NCBI RefSeq assembly: GCF_001905735.1
Contig: NZ_LISW01000001.1
Span: 678,603-742,602, forward strand
DNA length: 64,000 nt
Source of the DNA: Streptomyces sp. CB01249
GTDB taxonomy: Bacteria; Actinomycetota; Actinomycetes; Streptomycetales; Streptomycetaceae
Direction of reading: 5' to 3'
In this document: piece after piece, positions 1 through 9,238 of the stretch
Numbering within the stretch: the first letter of the stretch is position 1
How the letters are laid out: every line of letters begins with the position of its first letter
Translations under genes and position numbers: made by a program
The notes under the pieces: model-generated
What the model was told of the DNA's origin: nothing
What the model saw: the letters and a program-made list of their open reading frames with translations, nothing else
The model's database searches: none

Positions 1-429
1 CGCGTCGGCATCGTCTTCCAGCAGCCCAACCTGCTCCCGTCCCTGACCGCCCTCGAACAGCTCCAGGTCATGACACACCTCTCGGGCGGCCGGGCCGGTG
101 CCGCGCGGGCCCGCGCGCTCGATCTGCTCGACGCGGTCGGTCTCGCCGGGCAGGCCGGCCGCAGGCCCCACCAGCTGTCCGGCGGGCAGCGCCAGCGGAT
201 CAACATCGCCCGGGCCCTGATGAACGACCCGGCCCTGCTGCTCGTGGACGAGCCGACCAGCGCCCTGGACCACGAGCGCGGCGCGGCCGTCCTGGACCTG
301 CTGGTGACGCTGACCCGGCAGCGGTCCACCGCGACGGTCCTGGTCACGCACGACCGCGCCCACCTGGACCGGGTGGACCGGACGGTCACCATGCGGGACG
401 GCCGCCTGACGGCCCCGGCGCTCGCCTGA
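1..429 (+). CDS. ABC transporter ATP-binding protein (partial, 5' end outside window)
   Basis: The open frame runs from base 1, so the N-terminus and the Walker A motif lie upstream of the window. What remains is the second half of a nucleotide-binding domain: the Q-loop ([12 protein letters not shown]), the signature [15 protein letters not shown], Walker [13 protein letters not shown] and the H-loop VTHD. The pattern fits the MacB/LolD-type ATPases that power FtsX-like permeases in lipoprotein export or antimicrobial peptide efflux; that subfamily assignment is tentative. An ATG at position 70 is inside the conserved domain and is not the real start. A strong hairpin follows the stop codon. 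Confidence 0.9.
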   Translation, partial: RVGIVFQQPNLLPSLTALEQLQVMTHLSGGRAGAARARALDLLDAVGLAGQAGRRPHQLSGGQRQRINIARALMNDPALLLVDEPTSALDHERGAAVLDLLVTLTRQRSTATVLVTHDRAHLDRVDRTVTMRDGRLTAPALA

Positions 430-435
430 AACGGG

Positions 436-470
436 GGCGGGCCCGGACCTCTCGGAGGTCCGGGCCCGCC
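436..470. terminator. Bidirectional terminator between convergent genes
   Basis: A perfect 15-bp inverted repeat (GGCGGGCCCGGACCT and its complement) with a 5-base loop lies between the stop of the ABC ATPase and the stop of the IclR regulator on the other strand. The symmetry would work for both transcripts. There is no U-tract, which is usual for Streptomyces hairpin terminators. Confidence 0.85.
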
Positions 471-480
471 TCACGGACGT

Positions 481-1281
481 TCAGCCCGCCGTACCGCTGC
501 TCGCCAGCGCGTCCGACAGCTCCTTGGCCGCCTGCTGGAGGATCGGCACGATCCGCTCGGTGGCCGCCTCGGTGACCCGGCCCGCCGGGCCGGAGATCGA
601 GATCGCGGCGGAGGTGGGGGAGTTGGGCACCGAGACCGCCAGGCACCGGACCCCTATCTCCTGCTCGTTGTCGTCCACCGCGTAGCCCACCCGGCGCACC
701 TGGTCCAGCGCCTCCAGGAAGCCGTCCGGGGTGGTGATCGTCTTCTCGGTGGCGGCGGGCATCCCGGTGCGGGCGAGGAGGGCGCGCACCTCGTCCGGCG
801 GGGTGTGCGCGAGCAGCGCCTTGCCGACGCCCGTGGAGTGCGGCAGCACCCGGCGGCCCACCTCCGTGAACATGCGCATCGAGTGCTTGGACGGCACCTG
901 CGCCACGTACACGATCTCGTCACCGTCGAGCAGCGCCATGTTGGCCGTCTCGCCGGTCTCCTCGACCAGCCGGGCCAGATACGGGCGGGCCCAGGTGCCG
1001 AGCAGCCGTGCGGCGGACTCGCCGAGGCGGATCAGCCGGGGGCCGAGCGCGTAACGCCGGTTGGGCTGCTGACGTACGTAACCGCACAGGACCAGCGTGC
1101 GCATCAGGCGGTGGATCGTGGGCAGCGGGAGTCCGCTGCTCGCGGAGAGCTCGCTCAGGCCGACCTCGCCCCCCGCGTCGGCCATCCGCTCCAGCAGGTC
1201 GAAGGCGCGCTCAAGGGACTGCACACCACCGCTGGAACCGGCGGGCTTGGAGTCGGAAGTGCTGGCGTGGGACGGCGGCAC
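481..1281 (-). CDS. allR: IclR-family regulator of allantoin genes (AllR-like)
   Basis: A 266-residue IclR-type regulator. An N-terminal winged helix-turn-helix (SLERAFDLLERMADAGGEVG through LPTIHRLMRTL, about residues 18-70) is followed by the IclR ligand-binding domain, with the conserved stretch RVLPHSTGVGKALLA in the middle and a C-terminal ISGPAGRVT motif. IclR repressors of this type bind glyoxylate or allantoate and control purine-ureide breakdown; that role is supported here by the divergent allantoinase and allantoicase genes. I chose the GTG at 1281 because it follows an AAAGG ribosome-binding site nine bases upstream; a TTG at 1311 would add ten residues with no better signal. The symbol follows the Streptomyces AllR precedent and is a family-level assignment. 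Confidence 0.85.
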   Translation of the reverse strand: MPPSHASTSDSKPAGSSGGVQSLERAFDLLERMADAGGEVGLSELSASSGLPLPTIHRLMRTLVLCGYVRQQPNRRYALGPRLIRLGESAARLLGTWARPYLARLVEETGETANMALLDGDEIVYVAQVPSKHSMRMFTEVGRRVLPHSTGVGKALLAHTPPDEVRALLARTGMPAATEKTITTPDGFLEALDQVRRVGYAVDDNEQEIGVRCLAVSVPNSPTSAAISISGPAGRVTEAATERIVPILQQAAKELSDALASSGTAG

Positions 1282-1595
1282 GTCAACGGTCCTTTCGAAG
1301 CGGAGGAGCAAGGCAGCAGCCTACCGGGCCCTTTTCGGCCGGCCCACAGCCGACGGGTGCCGTCATGGCCGGTCAGCGCCTGTTTGTCCGGGTGTCCGCA
1401 GGTGGTGCGGCAGCCCGGCCGCGCGGCACCTGGCCCATTCTACGTTCCGCACTCCGAAATTCACCTTTTACTTTGTGGAAACCTCCAGCGCGGCTCCGGG
1501 AGCGGCTGCGGCGCGAGGGTGAGGTCTTGACGGGTCGCGCTCCCGAGTGAAGACTCCTTCAACAGTTCGTTGAAAGTGCGAAGTGAGGAGCACCG
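1282..1595. promoter_or_regulatory. allR-allB divergent promoter region with IclR-type palindrome
   Basis: This 314-base intergenic stretch separates the divergent regulator and allantoinase genes. At 1558-1574 it holds TTCAACAGTTCGTTGAA, a perfect 6-bp inverted repeat around a 5-base centre, only 21 bases before the allantoinase start. IclR proteins usually bind imperfect palindromes of this size, so it is a good candidate operator. A weaker symmetric stretch (TTCCGCACTCCGAAA, 1445-1459) lies nearer the middle. No other gene is visible here. Confidence 0.55.
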
Positions 1596-2945
1596 GTGTC
1601 CGGTCCGGACGTGAAGCTGCTACTGCGCTCGACGCGCGTCGTCACCCCCGAGGGGACCCGGCCCGCGTCGGTCGCCGTCACCGGCGGGACCATCGACGCC
1701 GTTCTGCCGTACGACACCGAGGCCCCGGCCGGTGCCCGCGTCGAGGACTTCGGGGACGACGTCCTGCTGCCCGGCCTCGTGGACACGCACGTCCATGTGA
1801 ACGACCCGGGCCGCACCGAGTGGGAGGGTTTCTGGACCGCCACCCGCGCGGCGGCGGCCGGCGGCATCACCACGCTGCTCGACATGCCCCTCAACTCGCT
1901 GCCGCCCACCACCACGGTGGACAACCTGCGGGTCAAGCAGGGCGTCGCCGAGCCCAAGGTGCACGTGGACACCGGCTTCTGGGGCGGCGCGATCCCCACC
2001 AACGTCAAGGACCTGCGCCCGCTGTACGAGGCCGGGGTGTTCGGTTTCAAGTGCTTCCTGTCGCCGTCCGGCGTCGAGGAGTTCCCCGAGCTGGACCAGG
2101 AGCAGCTGGCCCGGTCCATGGCCGAGATCGCCGGTTTCGGCGGGCTGCTCATCGTGCACGCCGAGGACCCGCACCACCTGGCGTCCGCGCCGCAGCAGGG
2201 CGGTCCGGCCTACGCGAACTTCCTGGCGTCCCGGCCGCGCGACGCCGAGAACACCGCGATCGAGGGCCTGATCGCCCACGCCCGGCGGCTGAACGCCCGC
2301 GTCCACGTCCTGCACCTCTCGTCCAGCGACGCGCTGCCGCTGATCGCCGCCGCCCGGCGCGAGGGCGTCCGGCTCACCGTCGAGACCTGCCCGCACTTCC
2401 TCACCCTCACCGCCGAGGAGGTCCCGGACGGGGCCACCGAGTTCAAGTGCTGCCCGCCGATCCGGGAGGCCGCCAACCAGGACGCGCTGTGGCAGGGGCT
2501 CGCCGACGGCACCATCGACTGCATCGTCTCCGACCACTCGCCGTGCACCACCGACCTCAAGACCCCGGACTTCGCCTCCGCCTGGGGCGGCATCTCCTCC
2601 CTCCAGCTCGGCCTGCCCGCCATCTGGACCGAGGCCCGCCGACGCGGCCACACCCTGGACGATGTCGCCCGCTGGATGTCCGCCGCCCCCGCCGAGCTGG
2701 CCGGGCTGCGCCACAAGGGCGCCATCGAGGCGGGCCGCGACGCCGACTTCGCGGTCCTGGCGCCCGACGCCACCTTCACCGTCGACCCGGCCGAGCTCTT
2801 CCACCGCAACCAGGTCACCGCCTACGCCGGACGTACCCTGCACGGCGTGGTGCGCTCCACCTGGCTGCGCGGTGTACGGATCGCCGCCGACGGCGTGCTC
2901 TCCGAACCCACCGGCCGCCTCCAGACAAGGGACCCCCAGGCATGA
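1596..2945 (+). CDS. allB: Allantoinase
   Basis: A 449-residue cyclic amidohydrolase that opens the hydantoin ring of allantoin to give allantoate. The metal-binding motif [13 protein letters not shown] is near residue 60, the conserved DMPLN stretch is near 94, FKCFLSPSG supplies the carboxylated-lysine region near 150, [10 protein letters not shown] gives a further metal ligand, and the last aspartate is in IVSDHSPC. The order of these motifs and the length match bacterial AllB. The GTG start at 1596 follows GTGAGGAG at good spacing. The stop overlaps the start of the allantoicase gene by four bases (ATGA), so the two are translationally coupled. Confidence 0.95.
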   Translation: MSGPDVKLLLRSTRVVTPEGTRPASVAVTGGTIDAVLPYDTEAPAGARVEDFGDDVLLPGLVDTHVHVNDPGRTEWEGFWTATRAAAAGGITTLLDMPLNSLPPTTTVDNLRVKQGVAEPKVHVDTGFWGGAIPTNVKDLRPLYEAGVFGFKCFLSPSGVEEFPELDQEQLARSMAEIAGFGGLLIVHAEDPHHLASAPQQGGPAYANFLASRPRDAENTAIEGLIAHARRLNARVHVLHLSSSDALPLIAAARREGVRLTVETCPHFLTLTAEEVPDGATEFKCCPPIREAANQDALWQGLADGTIDCIVSDHSPCTTDLKTPDFASAWGGISSLQLGLPAIWTEARRRGHTLDDVARWMSAAPAELAGLRHKGAIEAGRDADFAVLAPDATFTVDPAELFHRNQVTAYAGRTLHGVVRSTWLRGVRIAADGVLSEPTGRLQTRDPQA

Positions 2946-4057
2946 CGGCGACAGCGCACTTCACCGGCGACGCGAACCCGTACGGCGGCGGCGACCCGTA
3001 CGCCGACTACCGCACCGCCGACCACCCCTTCACCCACCTCGTGGACCTCGCCGACCGGCGGCTCGGGGCGGGCGTGGTCGCCGCCAACGACGAGTTCTTC
3101 GCCGAGCGCGAGAACCTGCTCAAGCCGGAGCCCGCCCACTTCGACCCGGAGCGCTTCGGGCACAAGGGCAAGATCATGGACGGCTGGGAGACCCGCCGCC
3201 GTCGCGGTGCGAGCGCCGAGCGGCCGCACCCGGTGGCCGAGGACCACGACTGGGCGCTGATCCGCCTGGGCGCCCCCGGCATCGTGCGCGGTCTGGTCGT
3301 GGACACCGCCCACTTCCGCGGCAACTACCCGCAGGCCGTCTCCGTCGAGGCCGTCTCGCTGCCCGGCTCGCCCTCGCCGGAGGAACTGCTCGCCCCGGAC
3401 GTGAAGTGGACGACGCTCGTCCCCCGTACCGCCGTCGGCGGCCACGCGGCCAACGGCTTCGCCGTCGACGCGGAGCGCCGCTTCACGCACCTGCGGCTCA
3501 ACCAGCACCCGGACGGCGGCATCGCCCGCCTGCGGGTCTACGGCGAGGTCGCCCCCGACCCCGCCTGGCTGACCGCGCTCGGTACGTTCGACGTCGTCGC
3601 CCTGGAGAACGGCGGCCGGGTCGAGGACGCCTCCGACCGCTTCTACTCCCCGGCGACGAACACCATCCAGCCCGGCCGCTCCCACAAGATGGACGACGGC
3701 TGGGAGACCCGGCGCCGCCGCGACCGGGGCAACGACTGGATCCACTACCACCTGGTCGAAGAGGCGGACATCCGCGCCGTCGAGATCGACACCGCCTACC
3801 TCAAGGGGAACGCGGCCGGATGGGCGCAGCTCACCGCCCGGGACGCGGAGACCGGTGAGTGGACCGAATTCCTGCCCCGGACCCGGCTCCAGCCCGACAC
3901 CAACCACCGCTTCGTGCTGCCGGAAGCGGTGCGCGCCGACCAGGTCCGGATCGACATCTTCCCGGACGGCGGCATCTCCCGGCTCCGCCTCTTCGGCTCG
4001 CTCACCGAACGCGGCGCGGCCCGCCTGTCCGCCCGCCACGCGGAACTCGGCGGCTGA
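2942..4057 (+). CDS. alc: Allantoicase
   Basis: A 371-residue protein with two copies of the allantoicase fold. Each repeat carries the signature [12 protein letters not shown] or [12 protein letters not shown] (about residues 77-90 and 250-262), followed by an [18 protein letters not shown] or [16 protein letters not shown] stretch and a PDGGI.R(L)RL/RV motif. The enzyme hydrolyses allantoate to ureidoglycolate and urea, the step after allantoinase. The ATG at 2942 overlaps the allantoinase stop, so both come from one transcript under the IclR-type regulator. The gene ends 34 bases before the convergent aldo/keto reductase. Confidence 0.95.
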   Translation: MTATAHFTGDANPYGGGDPYADYRTADHPFTHLVDLADRRLGAGVVAANDEFFAERENLLKPEPAHFDPERFGHKGKIMDGWETRRRRGASAERPHPVAEDHDWALIRLGAPGIVRGLVVDTAHFRGNYPQAVSVEAVSLPGSPSPEELLAPDVKWTTLVPRTAVGGHAANGFAVDAERRFTHLRLNQHPDGGIARLRVYGEVAPDPAWLTALGTFDVVALENGGRVEDASDRFYSPATNTIQPGRSHKMDDGWETRRRRDRGNDWIHYHLVEEADIRAVEIDTAYLKGNAAGWAQLTARDAETGEWTEFLPRTRLQPDTNHRFVLPEAVRADQVRIDIFPDGGISRLRLFGSLTERGAARLSARHAELGG

Positions 4058-4090
4058 GGCTTCCGGGCCCCGGGGTGCAGAACGGGAGCG

Positions 4091-4921
4091 TCAGAACTCC
4101 TCGTGCTCCTCGGGGTCCCCGCCGAACCGCTCCCTGGGGCCGCCGGAGATCCGCCCCAGCTCCTCGGGCGTCAGCTCGAAGCCGAACAGGTCCAGATTCT
4201 CCCGCTGCCGCCCCGGATCGGCCGACTTCGGGATCGGTACGGCCCCGAGCTGGGTGTGCCAGCGCAGCACCGCCTGCCCCGGGGTGACGCCGTGCGCCTC
4301 GGCGACGGCCACCACGTCCGGGTCGGCCAGCAGGTCCCGGCCGCGCCCCAGCGGGCTCCAGCTCTGCGTGACGATCCCCATCGCCGCGTGCGCCGCGCGC
4401 AGCTCCTCCTGGGGCAGCCGGGGGTGCAGCTCGATCTGGTTGACGGCGGGCACCACGCCCGTCTCGTCCTCCAGCCGCTTCAGGTGGTCCGCGGTGAAGT
4501 TGGAGACCCCGATCGACCGGACGAGCCCGTCCTCGCGCAGCTTGATGAGCGCCCGCCAGGTGTCCACGTAGAGGTCCACCCTGGGCAGCGGCCAGTGGAT
4601 GAGATAGAGGTCCACATAGTCCAGGCCGAGGTTGCTCCGGGACTCCTCGAACGAGGCGAGCGTCTTCTCGTAACCGTGGTGGCGGCCGGGCACCTTGGTC
4701 GTGACGACGATCTCCTCGCGCGGGACCCCGCTGCGGGCGATGCCGCGCCCCGTACCGGTCTCGTTGCCGTAGTTCAGCGCGGTGTCCACGAGCCGGTAGC
4801 CGAGATCCAGGGCCCCGGACACCGCCTTCTCCGCCGCGTCGTCGTCCAGCGGGTAGGTGCCGAGCCCGACCGCCGGGATCGTACGGCCGTCGTTCAGGGT
4901 GTGCGCCGGGATACCGGACAT
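4091..4921 (-). CDS. Aldo/keto reductase
   Basis: A 276-residue NADPH-dependent aldo/keto reductase, the normal length for the family. The catalytic tetrad is visible: Asp and Tyr in LVDTALNYGNE (about residues 44-54), Lys in VVTTKVPG and His in YLIHWPLP. The cofactor-binding end carries IPKSADPGRQRENLDLFGFEL, with the usual arginine. The protein resembles the 2,5-diketo-gluconate reductase/YvgN-type branch, which reduces small dicarbonyls and aldehydes, but the sequence does not give the real substrate. It lies downstream of the SDR on the same strand, separated by a hairpin, so it probably has its own promoter. Confidence 0.92.
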   Translation of the reverse strand: MSGIPAHTLNDGRTIPAVGLGTYPLDDDAAEKAVSGALDLGYRLVDTALNYGNETGTGRGIARSGVPREEIVVTTKVPGRHHGYEKTLASFEESRSNLGLDYVDLYLIHWPLPRVDLYVDTWRALIKLREDGLVRSIGVSNFTADHLKRLEDETGVVPAVNQIELHPRLPQEELRAAHAAMGIVTQSWSPLGRGRDLLADPDVVAVAEAHGVTPGQAVLRWHTQLGAVPIPKSADPGRQRENLDLFGFELTPEELGRISGGPRERFGGDPEEHEEF

Positions 4922-4957
4922 GATCGTCCCTTCTCCTCGTCTGCCGTTACGGGCATG

Positions 4958-4989
4958 CCTCCCCGCCCAGCGTAGGCGGGGCGGGGAGG
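4958..4989 (-). terminator. Hairpin downstream of the SDR gene
   Basis: An 11-bp perfect inverted repeat (CCTCCCCGCCC and its complement) with a 10-base loop lies 22 bases past the SDR stop and upstream of the aldo/keto reductase start. It is consistent with a terminator for the SDR transcript; the high GC content makes chance symmetry possible. Confidence 0.5.
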
Positions 4990-5010
4990 AGCGGCAGGAC
5001 GGGCCCTAAG

Positions 5011-5757
5011 TCAGGCCGAGTGACCGCCGTCCACGACCAGCTCGGCCCCGGTGACGAATGCGGCCTCCGCGCCCGCGAGGTACGAGATCAGCGCGGCGAT
5101 CTCCGCCACCGTGCCGAAGCGGTCCAGCGCGTTGGCCGCGCGCTGCCCCTCGGCGAACGGGCCGTCGGCCGGGTTCATGTCGGTGTCCACGGCGCCCGGC
5201 TGGACCAGGTTGACCGTGATGCCGCGCGGCCCCAGCTCACGGGCCAGCGGCTTGGTCAGGCCGGAGAGCGCGGACTTGCTCATCGCGTACAGCGTTCCGC
5301 CGGGTCCGCCCGCGTGGCGGCTCAGGGCCGTACCGAGGGAGATGATCCTGCCCCCGGACTCCATCACCTCGGCCGCCGCCCGGCAGGCGAGGAACACCGC
5401 CCGGACGTTCACGGCGAGGACCCGGTCCACATCGGCGGGCGTGAGCGTGCCGATGGGGCCGAGGACGCCGATGCCCGCGTTGTTCACCAGGATGTCCAGC
5501 CGCCCGAGCTCCGCCGCCGCCCGGTGCACCACCGAGGCGGCGGCCTCCGGGTCGGCCGAGTCGGCGCGCAGCGCGACCGCACGGCGGCCGGTCGCCTCGA
5601 CGGCGGCGACGACCTCCTTGGCGGCGCGCTCGTCGCGTACGTAGGTCAGCGCCACGTCGGCGCCGTCCCGGGCGAGCCGCAGGGCGGTCGCGGCGCCGAT
5701 GCCCCGGCTGCCGCCGGTGACGAGCGCGGTGCGGGGGGTGGGAAGGGTGGTGTTCAT
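5011..5757 (-). CDS. SDR-family oxidoreductase
   Basis: A 248-residue classical short-chain dehydrogenase/reductase. It has the Rossmann motif TGGSRGIG (about residues 13-20), the NNAG motif, the YAMSK catalytic pair (Tyr and Lys near 152-156) and a C-terminal VTGAELVVDGGHSA, the standard 3-oxoacyl-ACP-reductase-like ending. The usual role is NAD(P)H-dependent reduction or oxidation of an alcohol/ketone; the substrate is unknown. The start is the ATG at 5757, where similarity to the family begins; a longer frame to 5880 has no support. It is divergent from the EamA transporter gene. Confidence 0.9.
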   Translation of the reverse strand: MNTTLPTPRTALVTGGSRGIGAATALRLARDGADVALTYVRDERAAKEVVAAVEATGRRAVALRADSADPEAAASVVHRAAAELGRLDILVNNAGIGVLGPIGTLTPADVDRVLAVNVRAVFLACRAAAEVMESGGRIISLGTALSRHAGGPGGTLYAMSKSALSGLTKPLARELGPRGITVNLVQPGAVDTDMNPADGPFAEGQRAANALDRFGTVAEIAALISYLAGAEAAFVTGAELVVDGGHSA

Positions 5758-5957
5758 CGTGGTTCCTGTCCGTTGCGTCCGTTGCCGGTCGTGCCGACAG
5801 GAACCAGGAAAGTCGTCCGGCGGCCCGGAGACCGGCGGGAAATGGACGCCGAGTCCGGGGGCTCGCCACGGCGGGAGCACGCCCGGTAGCGTGATCGTTC
5901 CCCAGTGCGAGCCGGTGCCGTCTCCACGTCGTCCCTGTGGAGAGAGCAGGAGTCCAG

Positions 5958-6887
5958 GTGTCCTCCGCCGCCGTTTCCGCCCCCGTCCTCGCCCCGCCGC
6001 GCCGGGCCTGGCTCACCGATCTGCCCGTCCTGCTGGTCGCGGTGGTCTGGGGCTCCAGCTATCTCGCCGCCAAGGGCATCACCACGCCGCAGACCGTCGT
6101 CGCCGTGCTCGTGCTGCGGTTCGCCGTCGTGCTGCCCGTCCTCGCCGTCGCCGGACGGCGCCGGCTGCGCGCGCTGAGCGCCGCGCAGTGGCGGGGCGCC
6201 GGGCTGCTGGGCCTGGTGCTCAGCGGGATCTTCCTGGTGGAGACGTACGGCATCGTGCACACCTCGGCGACCAACGCCGGGCTCATCATCAGCCTCACCA
6301 TGATCTTCACCCCGCTCGCCGAGGCCGCCGTCACCCGGACCCGGCCGACCGGCACCTTCCTCGCCGCCGCCGGGCTCTCCGTGGCCGGGGTGGTGCTGCT
6401 GACCCAGGGCGGCGGATTCACCAGCCTCTCGGTGGGCGACCTGCTCATGCTGGCCGCCGCCCTCGCCCGGACCCTGCACGTCCTGCTCATGTCGCGCATC
6501 AAGTCCGTCCAGGACGCGGACTCGCTGTCCCTGACGACCGTGCAGCTCGGCAGCGCCGTCGCCGTCTTCGCCCTGCTGGCCGCCGCGCCGGGGACGGGCG
6601 AGGCGCCCTGGACGGTCGCCGCCGGATTCGGGGTCCGGGAATGGGGCGGGCTGCTCTTCCTCTCGGTGTTCTGCACGCTCTTCGCGTTCTTCGTGCAGAT
6701 GTGGTCCGTACGCCGCACCTCCCCGTCCCGGGTCAGCCTGCTGCTCGGTACGGAACCGCTGTGGGCCGCCGCCGCAGGCATCGCGATCGGCGGCGAGCGG
6801 CTGGGCGTCGCCGGGGCGGCGGGCGCCGTGCTGGTGCTGGCCGGGACCGCCTGGGGGCGGCGGAGCGCGGACCCGGGCGCGCCCTGA
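5958..6887 (+). CDS. EamA/DMT-family transporter
   Basis: A roughly 309-residue integral membrane protein with ten predicted hydrophobic segments arranged as two EamA repeats. The first begins at LTDLPVLLVAVVWGSSYLAAKG and the second near VGDLLMLAAALARTLHVLLMS. Proteins of this drug/metabolite transporter family export amino acids, nucleosides or metabolites; the substrate cannot be read from the sequence. I prefer the GTG at 5958 because it follows GCAGGAG by five bases; the GTG at 5937 would add seven residues. It ends five bases before the stop of the convergent small membrane protein. Confidence 0.88.
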   Translation: MSSAAVSAPVLAPPRRAWLTDLPVLLVAVVWGSSYLAAKGITTPQTVVAVLVLRFAVVLPVLAVAGRRRLRALSAAQWRGAGLLGLVLSGIFLVETYGIVHTSATNAGLIISLTMIFTPLAEAAVTRTRPTGTFLAAAGLSVAGVVLLTQGGGFTSLSVGDLLMLAAALARTLHVLLMSRIKSVQDADSLSLTTVQLGSAVAVFALLAAAPGTGEAPWTVAAGFGVREWGGLLFLSVFCTLFAFFVQMWSVRRTSPSRVSLLLGTEPLWAAAAGIAIGGERLGVAGAAGAVLVLAGTAWGRRSADPGAP

Positions 6888-6892
6888 CCGGT

Positions 6893-7096
6893 TCACTCCT
6901 TGATCGCGTCCGCCGCGATCATGACGGCCGCGCCCGCCACCATCAGCACGATCGACACGAAGACCGGGTACTCGGCGGCGAACGGCAGCTTCTGCACCAG
7001 GTTGAAGAAGCGGAACCAGTCCAGCCACACATGGAGCAGCCCGGCGACCCCCTGGACGAAGACCAGGAACCCGACCGTCTCGCAGAGTTTCTTCAT
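6893..7096 (-). CDS. Small membrane protein of unknown function
   Basis: A 67-residue hydrophobic protein with two clear transmembrane stretches (GFLVFVQGVAGLLHVWLDWF near residues 9-28 and PVFVSIVLMVAGAAVMIAADA near 44-64) joined by a short polar loop. I do not recognise a family. The internal composition (many Phe, Val, Leu) is unlike the frame-shadow ORFs around it, which supports a real gene. It converges on the EamA transporter and is divergent from the histidine kinase. Confidence 0.65.
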   Translation of the reverse strand: MKKLCETVGFLVFVQGVAGLLHVWLDWFRFFNLVQKLPFAAEYPVFVSIVLMVAGAAVMIAADAIKE

Positions 7097-7242
7097 GGCC
7101 CCGAGCCTGGCCGCCGGGGCCGCCCCGCCGCGTCGGCCGGTGGGCTGCCCGCCGGGTCCGAAAGTCTCCGTCTCCGCGACTTTGGTCGCTCCCGCGCCCC
7201 GGACGCCCCGAACCGGGCACCCGCGTGCGTAGCTTTGTCGAC

Positions 7243-8457
7243 ATGACGCGTACGGAGTACCCCTGGCTGCTGCCCTCGGCGATGGCCGGACCCGAGCTGC
7301 CCGGCGACCGCGGCCGGTCCCGCCGCACCGTGCGGGACTGGGTGGTCGACCTCACGGCGTTCCTCTGCGCGGCGGGCATCGGCCTGGCGACGCTCGCCAC
7401 GATAGAGGCCGACCCCACCACATCGGACACCTTCGTCCTGGTGGACTCCCTCGTCGGCGCCGCCGCCTGCTGCGCCCTGTGGTTCCGGCGCCGCTGGCCG
7501 GTCGGGCTCGCCGTCGCCCTGACCCTGCTGTCCACCGTCGAACCGGTCGCGGCGGGCGCCCTGCTCGTCGCGCTGTTCAGCCTGGCCGTCCACCGGCCGT
7601 TCCGCCCGGTCGCCCTCGTCGGCGCGGGGGCCCTGGCCGTCGCCCCCGTACAGCCGTATCTGCGCCCCGACCCGAACACCTCGTTCCTGGCGTCCACGAT
7701 CATCGGGCTCCTGCTGATCCTGCTGGTCCTCAGCTGGGGCATGATCGTGCGCTCCCGGCGCCAGCTCGTCGTCTCCCTCCGCGAACGCGCCGTCCGCGCC
7801 GAGACCGAGGCCGCCCTCCGCGCCGAGCAGGCCCAGCGGCTCGCCCGCGAGGAGATCGCCCGGGAGATGCACGATGTGCTCGCCCACCGGCTGACCCTGC
7901 TCAGCGTCCACGCGGGCGCCCTGGAATTCCGGCCCGACGCGCCCCCGGCCGAGGTCGCCCGCGCCGCCGGGGTCATCCGGGACAGCGCGCACGAGGCGCT
8001 CCAGGACCTCCGCGAGATCATCGGCGTGCTCCGCGGCCCCCGCGACAGCGACGGCAACCGCCCGCAGCCCACCCTCGCCACGCTCGACGCGCTCGTCGCC
8101 GAATCCCGGGAGGCGGGCATGAAGGTCACCCTGGACAACCGCCTCGCCGACCCCGACGCCGTGCCCGCCGCCTCCGGGCGCACCGTCTACCGCATCGCCC
8201 AGGAGGCGCTGACCAACGCCCGCAAGCACGCCCCCGGCACCGAGGTCACCGTCGCCGTCACCGGCGGACCCGGGCAGGGCATCACCGTGGAGGTGCGCAA
8301 CCCGGCCCCCACCGAGCCCTTCACCCCGGTCCCCGGCTCCGGCCAGGGGCTCATCGGCCTCACCGAACGGGCCACCCTCGCCGGGGGCCGTCTCGACCAC
8401 GGGCCCGCCCCCGGCGGCGGGTTCGCGGTGCGGGCCTGGCTACCGTGGGCGTCATGA
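7243..8457 (+). CDS. Two-component sensor histidine kinase (NarL/DesK type)
   Basis: About 404 residues. The N-terminal third holds four or five hydrophobic segments (from DLTAFLCAAGIGLATLATI to IIGLLLILLVLSWGMI) with almost no extracytoplasmic domain. It is followed by the HisKA_3 dimerisation helix with the phospho-accepting His in EIAREMHDVLAHRL and a short HATPase_c domain (EALTNARKHAP, GSGQGLIGLTERA). This is the NarL-partner class of kinases that signals to LuxR-type regulators. The ATG at 7243 is chosen; no strong ribosome-binding site is seen, so a leaderless message or the GTG at 7225 is possible. The stop overlaps the response regulator start by four bases. Confidence 0.9.
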   Translation: MTRTEYPWLLPSAMAGPELPGDRGRSRRTVRDWVVDLTAFLCAAGIGLATLATIEADPTTSDTFVLVDSLVGAAACCALWFRRRWPVGLAVALTLLSTVEPVAAGALLVALFSLAVHRPFRPVALVGAGALAVAPVQPYLRPDPNTSFLASTIIGLLLILLVLSWGMIVRSRRQLVVSLRERAVRAETEAALRAEQAQRLAREEIAREMHDVLAHRLTLLSVHAGALEFRPDAPPAEVARAAGVIRDSAHEALQDLREIIGVLRGPRDSDGNRPQPTLATLDALVAESREAGMKVTLDNRLADPDAVPAASGRTVYRIAQEALTNARKHAPGTEVTVAVTGGPGQGITVEVRNPAPTEPFTPVPGSGQGLIGLTERATLAGGRLDHGPAPGGGFAVRAWLPWAS

Positions 8458-9152
8458 CCCACGCGCCCGTCCGCCTGCTCATCGTCGACGACGACCCGCT
8501 CGTCCGGGCCGGGCTGAAGCTGATGCTGGGCGGCGCCGACGACATCGACATCGTGGGCGAGGGCGCCGACGGCAGCGAGGCCGAGGCCCTGGTCGACCGG
8601 CTGCGGCCCGACGTGGTCCTGATGGACATCCGGATGCCGGTCATGGACGGCCTCACCGCCACCGAAGCGCTGCGCGCCCGGCCCGACGCGCCGGAGATCG
8701 TCGTCCTGACCACCTTCCACGCCGACGAACAGGTGCTCCGCGCCATCCGCGCCGGGGCCGCCGGTTTCGTCCTCAAGGACACCCCGCCCGCCCGGATCGT
8801 GGAATCGGTGCGCCGGGTCGCGGCCGGTGACCCGGTCCTCTCGCCCGCCGTCACCCGGCAGCTGATGGCCCGGGCGGCCGGGTCCGGGCAGGAGGAACGC
8901 GTGGACCGGGCCGCCCGGGCGCGCGAGCGGATCGCGCTGCTCGCGGACCGGGAGCGCGAGGTGGCCGTCGCCGTGGGCCGGGGCCGGTCCAACGCGGAGA
9001 TCGCCGCGACGCTCTACCTCAGCGTCGCCACGGTGAAGACCCAGGTCTCCCGCATCCTCGCCAAGTTCGGCTTCAACAACCGCGTCCAGATCGCCCTGCT
9101 CGTCCACGACGCCGGACTCCTGGACGACGAGACCGGATCGAATCCGGCCTGA
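8454..9152 (+). CDS. Two-component response regulator, LuxR/NarL family
   Basis: A 232-residue regulator. The receiver domain has the acidic pair in LLIVDDDPLVRAG, the phospho-accepting Asp in VVLMDIRMPVMDG, and the conserved Thr/Lys region (VVLTTF, FVLKDTPPA). The C-terminal LuxR-type helix-turn-helix begins at LLADREREVAVAVGRGRSNAEIAATLYLSVATVKTQVSRIL. The gene overlaps the kinase by four bases (ATGA), so the two form a cognate pair. The signal and regulon are not evident; the next gene downstream is a P450 in the same orientation, 86 bases away. Confidence 0.93.
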   Translation: MTHAPVRLLIVDDDPLVRAGLKLMLGGADDIDIVGEGADGSEAEALVDRLRPDVVLMDIRMPVMDGLTATEALRARPDAPEIVVLTTFHADEQVLRAIRAGAAGFVLKDTPPARIVESVRRVAAGDPVLSPAVTRQLMARAAGSGQEERVDRAARARERIALLADREREVAVAVGRGRSNAEIAATLYLSVATVKTQVSRILAKFGFNNRVQIALLVHDAGLLDDETGSNPA

Positions 9153-9238
9153 GGCCCCTCGTTCCCGGCGGACCTCCCGGCATACGCTGAACGGGCCGGT
9201 CCTCGGAGCGGGGACGACACGACCGGGAGGGCGGGCCC

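Noticed and set aside
5754..8183. Long 809-residue minus-strand frame
   Set aside because: It is the reverse shadow of the EamA transporter and histidine kinase genes, whose conserved motifs are clear; the shadow has Arg/Ala-rich nonsense sequence.
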